A stretch of 64,000 nucleotides of DNA from Spinellus fusiger (Eukaryota; Mucoromycota; Mucoromycetes; Mucorales; Phycomycetaceae): contig JALLLS010000034.1 in the NCBI GenBank assembly GCA_025094145.1, positions 1 to 64,000 on the forward strand, given 5' to 3'. A program made the position numbers and the translations under genes. Of this stretch, positions 1-11,782 are shown piece by piece. A model generated the notes under the pieces. That model had not been told where the DNA came from. It did no database searches and saw only the letters and a list, made by a program, of their open reading frames with translations. Every line of letters starts with the position of its first letter. The first letter of the stretch is position 1.

Positions 1-349
1 ATAGTATTTGACACTTAAAGCATACCCAATCAAATTTAATACTTGCCGAGGTTTTCATTAAAAAAAACTTTTTTTTTGCATAAAACTCCTTTTCTTTCTA
101 AATATTGTTAAACTAACACAATATATCAAATATATTCTCAGAAATTCACATCCATGGGAAATATGATAAAGCAAAAGATAGAAGACTATAGAGAATCTAT
201 TTCCAGTTGAGAACTCGTTTAAAGTTGACTGTCATCGCAAGCATAGTTAAGACAAAAAAAGCCTACAATTTAAAATAGTATTAGGAACATAAAAGAACGA
301 GGATCACCATTGCATTTGAAGAGTCATGGAAAACCTAAATAATAATAAT

Positions 350-1310
350 AATAATAAAGACAGTGAGAGAGACCTTAGACATCTGTAGAATGTTATTAGA
401 AAGGATATATTTGCCCTATATAATCAACTGAAATTAGAAATTAGAAATTTTGAGATTGATGTATGTAGAAACATCCTTATCAGCTACTTCGATCAGTTAG
501 GGTTTTTATCTTTTTCTTTAGACCACAAGCCAGCCTTAACTGAAAAACACAAAGATAAATTACTCGGCTGAGCTAAGGATCATGTTATTTAGATGAATGA
601 TCATTAGAGAGGTATAATCTGGTCTGATGAGTCAAAATACACCATGAAAGAGAATAATGAAGAACGTTATGATCTTAATCATAGCGTTCAAACAACAAAG
701 TTTGGTGGCAGTGGAGTCATGCTTTGGGACTGTTTTTGGGTGAGTAGATTTGGCTCATGAGTCTTTGTTGATAGTACTGTAAATCAAGACGTATATGTCA
801 ACATTTTAGCAGGAAAATTCCTGCCATGGTTCATTGAATTGAATGAGAAGGAGGATAAGTACTTTATATTCCAAGAAGATGGGCCTATCTGCCATACAGG
901 CGGCTATACAGCATAGTGGAAAAACACACATGCGATCAGGCGTCTTGATTACTGGTCTGCCCAAAGTCCTGATCTTAACCCCATTGAAAATCTCTGGAGC
1001 TGTCTTGATAAGCTTATCAATGACAAGATGGCCTTTATAAAAAATATCGATGAGTTAAAGACAGATTTAGAAGAGGCTTGGGGAAATATTCACGTTGATC
1101 TTGCCAAACATTTAGTGAGTTCAATAAAGGATCGCTGCCAAGCAGTTATTGATGCCAAAGGTAGCCCAACAAAATATTAAATAATTTATATTTATATATT
1201 TTAATATAAACAATATTTTAAACTAACTTTTTGAATTTGAGGTCATTAGTATGTGTTTTGTGGTCGTTGCCTTTTCATGCATAAAGCATGTTATTTCTCA
1301 GGATTTCAAA
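350..1310 (+). mobile_element. Tc1/mariner-like transposon remnant, copy 1
   Basis: Decayed transposase of the Tc1/mariner DDE superfamily. The clearest part is about 780-1180. It reads (with one in-frame stop) FIELNEKEDKYFIF, the second catalytic Asp block QEDGPICHT, then SPDLNPIENLW carrying the catalytic Glu, and ends with DAKGSPTKY and a stop at about 1180. There are 35 residues between the second Asp and the Glu, one more than in classic Tc1 (DD34E). The upstream part (350-780) aligns base by base with the copy at 43980-45175 but has several frameshifts and stops. Similarity to that copy continues past the stop to the CAGGATTTCAAAAA motif near 1310. No intact reading frame remains and I could not define its terminal repeats. 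Confidence 0.85.
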
Positions 1311-1539
1311 AATGAATCATATGAAATTATAAGAATGAATGAGGTGGGTGAGGAACATTTATTTTTATTTTTATTTTGTTTCCGATGGTCTCATACAATT
1401 CTCGAGAGAATTTATTCGACCTTTAATTTGTAAAAAATAGTGTAGATTAGCTTCTAACCTCAAATTAGACGATTGGAACTTTTTTTAATCTAACACTTAA
1501 TGATATCAATATTGTTTGAAAAAGTATATATCGACTTTG

Positions 1540-2150
1540 TATTTTATTTTAGACCTAATTCTTTGTATAAGCACCTATCCTTAATAGTAACAGTTTGATA
1601 AGCTTCCACAATACAAGGTGTTAAATTTGAATTACTGTCTAAAAGGTTTCTTTTGATATACTTTTTGATTTTGGATAAGAGTTTTTCTAAAGGATTTAAT
1701 AAAGATGAGTAAGTCGACATAAATAGAGGTTTTCACCTTATTTGAGAAATGACATCTACAATAAAATCAAAATGATGAATTCTGAAGTTAATCATGACAA
1801 TAAAAAACATACTTTCTATGTTTATCAAGGGAATTTATAGTGTATAAGAAACAGTATGTGCTGATGAAAAGAAATTAGGGTGTTCCTCTGTTGGGTTTTC
1901 TCAAATTACCTCTTGTAGGAACAGTGTAATTGATTGAGTTCAACTGGTTGAATAAGACATAGATACTGCTTCTTTGGATCAAGTACTGATTAATAGCCTT
2001 TGGTACATATATCCTCTCTTCTTGCATCGACTCAATAAATAGACAAGTTTTTTTTTTTACTATTTTCTCATTGATAAGGTTCTTTATTATTTCAGTAATA
2101 ATTGTCTCAATAGCATCTTTCATTTTACACTCAAGAACTGGCATCGCGTG
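1540..2150 (-). mobile_element. Second DDE transposase remnant (Tc1/IS630-type)
   Basis: On the minus strand, 1815 down to 1545 reads (with one stop) MINFRIHHFDFIVDVISQIR, then KPLFMSTYSSLLNPLEKLLS and KIKKYIKRNLLD. This matches the C-terminal half of IS630/Tc1-type endonucleases: the DNxRIH block followed by YSPxLNPIE. A more N-terminal open stretch of 89 codons lies at 2144-1875 and contains TVPTRGN. The DN of the first block has become IN, and the Pro and Ile of the SPxLNPIE block are altered. This is therefore a dead copy of a family different from the Tc1 copies at 350-1310 and 43980-45175. The boundaries are uncertain. Confidence 0.6.
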
Positions 2151-4436
2151 AATGTTAACTAATTTAATAATTTCAGTGTATTGGGTGGCTAAATACTCAA
2201 CATCGACTCTTTAATTTGCATCTACATAATCTTTGAGATAACATCTAAATACAGGCTTGTAATTAATGTAGTCTATAGTGTGTAATTGAGGTTAGACAAA
2301 AAAATATGAAAGGTTCAGAATGTTTTTTATCGTTGTCGTAAGACCGTCTTTTGAAAATTAGTATTCATCAGTTGTACTTTAGAACAATCAAAAGGAGAAG
2401 ACTACCACATACGTCAGCTACTTTCAAGAGACGTTTTATTATCGACATAGTAGTGTTGGGCTCAAGAAGCCATTGAATACAACATTATATCAACAAATGA
2501 TAGATAGCATCTGATACTATTTATTGCAATTACTAAAATAAAAAATATATTTATAAATATTTCTCTGAACTAAATATGATACATAGTAAGCAAGATATAA
2601 ACAAATTAAAGAAAATACAACATGCTTATAAAATCAACCTAGGATTCTTAATATATGATTTTTATTTGGAAACTATAACAAGTTCTTCAGGTGCTAAACT
2701 CTACACACCAGGAGATTTTTCGGGCCTTTAAAGGTGCACAGTATTACCTGTTACGTAATAAAAATTTGCCCTTTTATGGACCTATGTTTAAAATCAAAGG
2801 TTTGCAAGTATCTAGATTTCTATTTCCTTTTATGGAATACATCAATATCAAATTGTATTATCAATAAATAATATTGTTTATGAACAAAATTGTTAATAGA
2901 TAAAATTGTTTATTATAGTAATATAGCTAATAATACTGTAGCTAATACTATACTATTACTATAGCTACTGCTGTTCTAGGCGTATTCCTTAATAGCAATA
3001 GTAAATACACTCTAAAAGCCTTATGCTTTATTCTTGGGATATATATTACTATGCTTGGGAATACACCCTAAACAGTATTGATAATATAGAAAGAAGACCA
3101 CCTGAGACTGACTTGAGAAAGAGTCTTAACTTATCTAATAACAAAAGAGTGTATTAGTAATAATTCAATCAAGAGAGATAATATGCTTACCTTGTACTTA
3201 ATACTTGTCTTAAGAATAATATTCTATATATTATCTATTAGAAGAAGAGTCAGTACTATGTTTTATGGATTAAAATAAGATCAAGCCTAGATAAAGACAC
3301 TGTTTACCTAGTTTACCTCCAGAAAAGTCTTTGGTTGTGCCTATCACTTCCTTCTATCGTTTCTCTTTGTTAATAATAGCACATTACCTTGCTTAGTTAT
3401 GTTCATCTCGACGAGTACCTAAATATTAAATTGTATGTGTAGTGTGGGAAATAACAAAAGGGGGGGATTATCAAAACAGATAATAGTTTTTCTTTCTCTA
3501 TTCTGATGTATTACACTTTAGCCTCTTCATTCCTACAATTAAATCAAACAATTCACACTCTATTTGTCTTAGGTCTAAAGGACAGTATTAGAAATAATAT
3601 CTTGTTTTCACTAAGTACTATTGTTAATACCAGTTACAATGAGATAGTTGTTGAAGTGATTGACTATTGAGTCAATGTTTATACTAGTTTGCTATTTCTT
3701 TCTTTTTTTACTATGAATTTACTGAGATGTTATTATCGTATAGCTTTGATCCTTATAGCTTAAAAAGATATATATAAAAGTAGCCTCAAAATCTATACTA
3801 TGTAACTTTGTAAAATATATCTTTTATTCTGTAATAAAGGGCACTGTGGTTATCAACAGGACCACTAGAGAGATGAATCTGTAGTTGTTTGGTCTCTAGC
3901 AGGGACTACAAAATAGAGTATTCGCACAAAAGCGGGTCTAGGGAAATCAAAGAGGATACATGAACAGGAACACAACACACGATTTGAGCACAACGGGTAA
4001 CTAGGCAACTGTTCTTTAAGCAATTCTTTTCTTTTTAAAATGTTGTTGTAGTCTGCATTACTTTGGTAGTTATGATTAAGCACTTGACTTGTGAAAATTC
4101 GTCTTGTTCTCTTCTGCTCGAATATAAATACCTGCCAAACACACTGTTTGTTGTTCTTCATAACTTTTATCCTCTTTAACTTGTTTGCCTTTGTCTGGCA
4201 TATAAACCAACAGTTGTGATCTGGTGAGTGTTTGTGTATGTTTATTATGTCTGACATGTTAGTCAATTTCTATTGTATATTCTTTTATTTTAATAAACTC
4301 AGTGAACCCGTTACAAAGACAAAGGCAAGAAGAAGGTGCCAGTGCAAGGGTAATACGACACACACATAGAGTACATTAATACATCTCAAACTAATTATTT
4401 TTACTATTATTTTATTATTGAAAAGGGGTATTGACA

Positions 4437-4897
4437 CCTAAAAGGATTGGAGTACGATCCTACCAAACAGCCTGTAATTGCTTATGACATAGGAATAAAG
4501 GTAAAAGATGCTGCCAAGTTCAAAGGCTATCGTGTTGGTTTGACAATAATTCTATATCAATCATTGAAAAAAGAGACAAAAAGATGGAGATCTTTTTATG
4601 GTTGATGTTGACGAGTTCCGAAAATCGAGAATAAACATGATTGACCTCTCACCCAATATGAAAAGCTCTTTTAACAGTTACTCTGTTTTATTTTATTTTG
4701 TTGTTCTCAAGATCTGCCACACTTATAACACAAATATCCTCACCGAGGTATTTATTAATTTCAACAATATCCGCGCTTGCCAAAGTTGCGGAATTGTTTG
4801 GAACAGAGATGTGAATGCATCAAAGAATATCTACACGATTTCAGAAGAGGCTTTGAATGGTCACTACAGACCAGTTCCTTTCTGTCGAGAAGCATAG
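4437..4897 (+). pseudogene. Fanzor/TnpB-like nuclease, C-terminal remnant (copy A)
   Basis: Fanzor proteins are eukaryotic relatives of IS605 TnpB: RuvC-type nucleases guided by an omega-RNA. Seen here in order: EYDPTKQPVIAYDIGIK, FKGYRVGLT, then MVDVDEFRKSR, a former intron (4631-4711), ICHTYN, and the zinc-ribbon/RuvC-III block ACQSCGIVWNRDVNASKNI. The stop is at 4895-4897. The RDVNAS aspartate is intact. The first zinc pair is C-x2-Y instead of C-x2-C. The intron donor is AT instead of GT, and the 81-nt intron is a multiple of three without stops, so the frame reads through it. The N-terminal half is absent or unrecognisable. Family membership is fairly certain; activity is very unlikely. 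Confidence 0.8.
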
Positions 4898-4929
4898 ATA
4901 TTTGTATTCATATTATACCATATCGCCAC

Positions 4930-4975
4930 ATCGAAAGTGGTTTCTTTCGGGATTTAGATATTTACAGGTAAATTT
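4930..4975 (+). ncRNA. Candidate omega-RNA hairpin after the Fanzor stop
   Basis: A 6-bp perfect hairpin, CGAAAG-TGGTTT-CTTTCG, lies at 4932-4949, 34 nt past the Fanzor stop. A second inverted repeat, ATTTAC-AG-GTAAAT, follows at about 4961-4974. In element B (minus strand, near 32388-32405) the first hairpin is CAAAGG-TGGTTT-CCTTTG: the loop is identical and two base pairs are exchanged in a paired way. Known omega-RNAs lie at the 3' end of the TnpB/Fanzor gene and reach to the element's end, which is where this sits. That it is an omega-RNA is an inference from position and covariation. Confidence 0.4.
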
Positions 4976-5530
4976 ACATAATCTTTATTTAAGAACTAAC
5001 ATGAATACATTTCACTTTATTTTCACACCTTTTCAAATCGATATCATTTTTAAACAATTGTAGTTCAACTATTTCCTTTTATATCCTAAAGACCTCCTGG
5101 TGTGTGGTATGAGACAATAAAATACATTTTGCTTTATAAAATCAACGTCTCAATGATGCTGGCAGGGTCATAGATTGACTCAATTTACTTATTGATCCCT
5201 AACCTTGGGAATGTATCACTGATTTTTATGCACACTCGTATTGATTTTGCCTGACCAAGACGTTTTTATTAGTATTATGTTTCTTTACAGCACGTTTATG
5301 CTAAACGTAAAGAACTTGTTTTAACGGAGATTCTCAACATAAACGCTATAGACTTCATATTTAGTTCTCAGCCAATGACACTATGCTTAAGGAGACAAAT
5401 AAGCTAACGGACTTGGCCAATTCCTTTCTTATAGCACCTGCCTTGTTTCTTTACATGAACACGTCTTGCTTCACATAATTTAAACGCTACCGTTTCTCCT
5501 CTCTCTTTTTTTTTCTCTTTTTTCTTCACC

Positions 5531-7549
5531 ATGTCATTACCTCGAACTAGTAGTCATTCACTGGACTCTGACACCATGAAAGTTATACACACCAACGACA
5601 TGCGTCTAGATGACCTCCATGTGGATACGTCAGATCATTCTTTGTTAGATGATGAGTGGAGGTATCACTCTACTAGTAGAACAGACTATGCACCGTTGGA
5701 CATTGATGACTCTGAAACAACTCCTCTGGGTGTTCAACAACGGCTGCTCAACGATGAAACTGTGGTAGAAGCCAAACTCTATCGGCTACCCTCTGAGGGT
5801 GGATCCATATTTTCGAGTTTTGTAAGCATGAACTTACTAATGGATGAAAGACACCATAGAATGAGAAAGAGATTAACATCTACAACAGCTTAACATGGCA
5901 AACAGTATCATTGGTGCTGGTATCATTGGATTACCGTTTGCATTGAAGGAAGCTGTAAGTGATAATTGAGAATAAAGCATAAATAGGTTCTAATGTTGTA
6001 CTGTGCAGGGGTTCTGGACAGGTCTTTTTATACTTGTTGCTCTGACTGCAACTGTGGGTAAGAAACGTGTCAAGTGAAGAATGAGAAAAAATAGAGAGAG
6101 AGAGAACTACAGTGTGTATTGACATATATCTATGTCTATAAGATTGGACTGTACGACTGCTTATATATACTGGAAAACTTTCAGGCCGATCTACTTATCA
6201 GGATCTTATGGAGTTCTCATTTGGAAAGGCCGGACTTGTTGCTATATCTATCTTTCAGTTTGCATTTGCATTTGGCGGTGAGTCTTGTGGCTTTTGTTAG
6301 AGGCTATGAAGATTAATACTGTATGATAGGCATGTGTGCATACTGTGTTATTCTTGGTATGTTTTCATTCTTATTTTATAGTATGGTTATATACTAATAC
6401 TAGTGCATTTTTTTGTTATTTCAGGGGATACCATTCCACATGTCATTCGGTCAGTATTTCCTATGATTAAAGATGTACCCATCCTATGGATCTTTGGAAA
6501 TCGTAGACTTTGTATCGTATTTTTCACTGTATTTGTATCTTATCCGCTCTCTCTCTATCGTGATATCTCAAAGTTAGCAAAAACAAGTGCATTAGCACTG
6601 GTTGCTATCGCTGTCATCATTGTCAGTGTTGCAGTAGAGGGTCCAAGAATGCCTAGCGAGCTCCGTGGTTCCTCTGATAAAAGATTCACAGTCATTAGTA
6701 ATGAGGTCTTTCAAGCTATTGCGGTGATTAGTTTTGGTAAGTGATTCATGCATGATCTGCTATTCTAAAATGAAACTGTTGTATGCAGCTTTTGTTTGCC
6801 ATCACAGCAGCTTCTTGATTTTCGCATCACTAAAACAGCCAACACTGAATCGCTTTGCAACAGTCACTCACTGGAGTATGGCAATTGCTCTTGGTGCTTG
6901 TATTATGCTAGCAGTTCCAGGTTATATAGTATTTACGGATAAAACAACAGGTAAAAGAGTTTGAGGTGCTCTTAGCCATCTACATACATATCTGTATTTA
7001 ACAGATCAATCAATAGGCAATATCCTGAATAACTTTCCTGTGAATAATGTGCTAATTAATGTTGCACGTTTGGCCTTTGGTCTTAATATGTTTACAACCA
7101 TACCATTGGAGGCGTTTGTTTGTCGTGAGGTAAACTCACAGATAATACTTTCGAATCAATCAACTCAATATGTGTGTCTGTACAATCAACAGGTGCTTGA
7201 GACATTTTTTTGGGCCTCTGCTCATTACAATGTTATGCGTCATTGTGTTATAACAACTGTTCTTGTGCTTATGTCTTTAATCATATCTCTACTCACATGT
7301 AATCTTGGTGTTGTATTGGAGCTCACTGGTGCTTTTTCTGCAACCGGATTGGCTTTTATATTACCACCAATGTGCTACCTTAAACTAGCTAATGGATCTC
7401 TTTGGCAGAGAAGTAAGATTCCTCACTGGGCCTGTATGATTTTCGGTGGTATTGTTATGTGTGCAAGTACATTTTATAGCTTTCAAAAGGCTTTCAAAAA
7501 CTATAGCACAGATATTGAAGATATTCACCAAATGGATCTATGTAATTAG
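5531..7549 (+). CDS. AAAP-family amino-acid transporter (SLC38/Avt-like)
   Basis: Probable vacuolar or plasma-membrane amino-acid/proton transporter. I reconstruct nine exons, all in phase: 5531-5821, 5889-5954, 6009-6057, 6185-6277, 6330-6356, 6425-6736, 6789-6950, 7005-7129 and 7193-7549, giving about 493 aa. After a roughly 95-residue acidic cytosolic N-terminus, the hallmark first membrane segment SSFLNMANSIIGAGIIGLPF spans the first splice junction, followed by FWTGLFILV. Further hydrophobic segments continue to LELTGAFSATGLAFILPP near the C-terminus, the usual AAAP pattern of about 11 helices. Exon 5 is only 27 nt (MCAYCVIL). The start is the first ATG after a pyrimidine-rich leader. 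The substrate cannot be read from sequence; the membrane (vacuole or plasma membrane) is open. Confidence 0.9.
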
Positions 7550-10500
7550 ACGCAAACATACCTATGGATTGTGACCACTTTTGTGTCAAAGATCTAATTG
7601 TAAATATAAAGCTGTTTATTTACCAAAGAAGAAATTGTTCTTTTCTATAGTTCCTGGGATTACAGAGTGGCAAAGATACTGATACACTAATATGTATTTT
7701 CCATCAAATATAGTTGTTATTGTTATTATATTTTTACTGAGCCTTTGTACATGTAGATTTGACCGAGTTTACTGAGAAAGAAGATTTCTTAATAAATGAA
7801 GCAAGTTGATAAATAAAAAGACTATAGCTCTTTACTTTTTTCTTTCTTTATAATACACTGACTGTGAGTTGAAATAAATAATAAAGTGTAAAAACATAAA
7901 CAAAAAAATCTTTTAAAAGCCAAGGGAGTATTGAAAAGATCGATCATTCAATTCAATTCAATTAGGAATTTTCTTATGTAATTTCTTGGACTGATTTTTA
8001 TTTATTTATTGGGATCTTATTACTGATTCTCTTCATGGTTTAATGAAATATTTAGTGCTCCATTCAATAAAGGATATTACATATTAAACTTGCTACATTT
8101 GATGTATTACCATTCTGCTGCTAAATAATAGATAATACAACGTTGTACTCTGAAGAATAAAAATGAAAAATGAGTTTGAATCTTATGTTTCTTTTATTTA
8201 TTTTCCGTGGTGATTACTAAAGTCCATTGAATTTAGTAAAGTAGCAGTTGTCTTTACACTTTTACACTCTTATACATGTGTATTTCATATGATATTCAGA
8301 TATCTACGTTCTATAAATACATAAATATCATGTTTTATTAAAAATACAGAGTAATGGAACAATTGCTGATGCTGAAATAGTTGTGTTTTTATTACACATT
8401 GCCTTGCACTCTGAAGAATTCATTTATTAAAAAATTGCTATAGATACTTTATAAAAATATATATCAATCAATTACATGACCTTATTCACGAGTAGCTATG
8501 CATGTCATGTAAATTAAGAATATCATTTTATATCTACTCACTATGCATATCTACGACATTTCGAACTATTTATTTATTAAAAGAAAGAGTACTTGCGTAA
8601 TACAAGGTTTACTATTTTCTGAGTACTTTTCAATACATATCAGAAAGCTAATCTCACACCCTTAGTTAAAATTATCAGTAAAATAACTCATATATGTCCC
8701 ACTGTACTTATTAAGCCATTACATTAAAATATAATGGTTATAATTATATCACCTGTAAAAAGAAAAAAATGGCTCATGTTAGCATTCAATCTTACACAGG
8801 CCCTTAAACAATGGTATGGTATAATTTAATACGTTAGTAAAGTGTTCATATGTATAGCCCAACAACCTTGATTATTAAATGGAGATTTTCGTAGATCTTT
8901 TTCTTTAGACAGACAGTATTCCTTGTATTAAGTGATAATAATAGCTTTTTAAAGAGATCCTTTTTACCTTGCCTCTTTAAGGTATAATTCTTTATATCGA
9001 CTAAAAGTTGGTTTAATTTAAGTGCTGTTAAAAATATATAAAGAGTATAAGGTTTCATTCTTCTTCATACAGACAATATTTCCTCTGTAGTTTATTCTAT
9101 TGTTCAATACTAATAGCAGTAATAATAATCTGAATATTTCTATGAACAACCAAGGTTGCCGGTATCTAATAGAACGTTTATTTATTTTTTGGGGCAAATT
9201 CTCTCTTTGGTGTATTCTGCCTATTTTCTTATGTAGTTAATTCGCCAATTCTATAACTTCTAAAGCATAGTATTTTATTTTCATCCTGATTGTTTTCCGG
9301 AATATACTTTTACCTTTAGTGTTATGAAAAAGAAGAGAGAAAAGTATCTAATGCGCCTTTATTACATAATCACCAGTGATGATGTGTTTTAGACTATACT
9401 TACCCTACCAGTGCCCATGCTTTATCACTGTACTGACATGAAGTCTATGTGTATGGGAAAATATAAAAATTCAGAAATGAGATGGAGCGCAGACAGCTTA
9501 GTAGTTTTTTTTTCTTTTTGGGCTTTCACTGTAGTACTAAAGGCAATATAGCATAATAACTAAAATGATAATGCCACAATCATGAGAAGATGCTGAAAAC
9601 TATAGAAATTGAACCCAAACATACTAAGTACACTAAACACCAAATATTAGTACAACAACCACACCTCTAGACGAAAAGAAAAGACAAGGAATAAACTTCG
9701 CCACTTTTAAAAACTTGCCACAAAGACCTTTGACTTTTTTTTTTTAGAACGTTTGACCCTTTATGTAAAAACATTAGCGTAATACTTATATTACTTGTGT
9801 ATGCTATTGCTTGATTTATACTATATCCTACCTTATTGTGCTGTGTGCCCCGAAACCAATCATCCACTTTACACACGGACCTCATCTGTGTTTCTTGTTA
9901 CACTATTCAGTGTGTGCATTTACGGTCATATTTCAAAGATGGTATTTCCTTTAAAAGTAACCGCCTTCTATAACTTATTATATGAATGTGTTAGTCCCTT
10001 GATACTTGGTTTAACTTTATGTCAATAAAAATGTAGAGCCCTAGGGAGCAGAGAATTAAAAGGCACAGTCTAATAAGCAAATTCAAGCCATATTCTATAG
10101 TAAAATCCTAATGACTATACTTTATTATTTAAATCAAGAAAGACAGAGATGAATGTGGTCGATGATTAGCAATAGCTCTAAGAAGTAGACAAAGTGTCAA
10201 TCTTTGTGAGCATTCACTAATTATTAACTTGTTACAGGTTGAATCATGTGGATGATATTGTTATTCTACTGGTACCTGAATATTTATTCCTGGTGATAAT
10301 AATATAAATTAAGGTATCGTTTTTTCCAAAGTAGGCCTAAGGTTACGATAGCTGCTTCTTCAGAGCTTATTTCTGTTTGGGATAGTGTTCAACCTACTTC
10401 CAAGTAAAATAGCGCAGGCCATCATTTTGACAATAAGAAATAACAAGGTTGGCCGTCTCAGTCAATGTTTTAGTCTTTACCTTAATATAAACTAGTGTAA

Positions 10501-11782
10501 ACAAGTGCCTGTTTCATCTTGAGTTGTATTCAGTAAGCTGTTGAAAGCATTACTAGGTAACTATGACTAGTAAATCTTACCTTTTCAGATACTTTCTGTT
10601 TTGACCAGACTAGTGAGTTTTTGTTAAAAGTTACACAGCTGATCTGTCTGTTACAAATTGCTCTCTTACGCTTTTATACTACGCTTCCTTTATTATTTGA
10701 AGAAGAAGAAAAGCTTATACGTTTCACTTTGATAAATAAATAGATAAGATATTCAGATAAATACCCGTGACTTTGTAGATACCAAATGTTTCTACGGTAG
10801 CACATAAATAATTTATTCTCTGTTTAATTTTAGTATTCTAGAAAATGTCAGTCCAAGACTACATTTAAAAGACATACAATCCTATCGTCTGAATTCTGTC
10901 CAACGTAGCAATCTATATAAAATAGCAATAGTAATAATGAGTTGTATCAGTATGAGATGGTCTGCAGAATATACATATTATAGTGAGACGACATATTTCT
11001 CTCTCTCTTTTGAGTGCAGTAAAGGATAGTCGAGTTAAATGCTTTACTCTGTAGAGTGATCCTTATTCTTTATTAGGGAAACATAGATAACATACAATGG
11101 ACTCAAAACTAATTTTACTTTTCTCTTTTAAAGAAAAAGAGAAAAGAAAGAAAGTACCCTACAAAATAAGTCAATAAAGAAAGAACAGAATCCAACTGAA
11201 TATAAAAGTAAGAACACTAGAAAATAAAGTAGGCATAGACCAATGCATAGTAAATTATGGCATACAAACCAGCAAATAGCATCGATAGAGAATATATTAG
11301 GATTCTATGTAGCTATAGCGGTATAGAAATGGGATAATCGTTGGTTTAGTACAAAGGGGTATCTTATAAAATAATAATATACTTTTAACGTAGCAACACT
11401 AGTAGAAGAAGGAAAGAAAAAAAAGAGAAAATGGACAGTCTGCATAAAGCAAAGTATTAAGTCCTTTTACAAATATTCCATTGATTTGATTCCATTAGAG
11501 ACTCCATTAGAAACCCCATCCAATATTCCTTTGGTTATTCCTAGTACTATTTCATTCTGGTGATGTGCATTCTTTTTTGTTTGTATTCGGGGGTTAGGTG
11601 GTAAGGTACACTAAGTATCTAAATACCCCCTCACACTTTGCTTAGCCGTTTGCACGACTAAAGACATTTTTCCCTAATACCGTTTCTCCTTTTCTTATCT
11701 AATACTGTCATTATGTACAAATGATTCAAAAGGGTTAAACAGGATCTTCAGTGTTCTTCTTTCTTTTGTTTCCATTATTCTT
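7550..11782. other. Long gene-poor AT-rich region
   Basis: About 4.2 kb with no gene I can recognise on either strand. Open frames are 60-77 codons at most (for example 9795-10028 plus and 8846-9058 minus), have no recognisable domain and look like chance. No TIR of the CACACC family and no tRNA B-box-like motif was seen. It may contain decayed repeats that are too old to read by eye, and it also holds the promoter of the MFS gene. Confidence 0.5.

Larger units (their letters stand above)
2704..5104 (+). mobile_element. TIR element A carrying a Fanzor remnant (2.4 kb)
   Basis: The left terminus CACACCAGGAGATTTTT starts after TA (2702-2703). The right terminus CTCCTGGTGTG ends at 5104, followed by TG where other copies have TA. 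The left body (2704-3710) matches the elements at 22070, 40568, 42265 and 51730. The right body (3740-5104) matches the elements at 32225 and 49844 and encodes a Fanzor/TnpB-like C-terminus. The copy at 32225-33279 joins the same right body directly to the same left terminus, so both halves belong to one element family rather than to two nested insertions. The sequence is degenerate and not expected to move by itself. Confidence 0.8.

Noticed and set aside
9795..10028. 77-codon plus-strand frame in the gene-poor region
   Set aside because: No domain, no splice partner and no neighbouring signal; probably chance.
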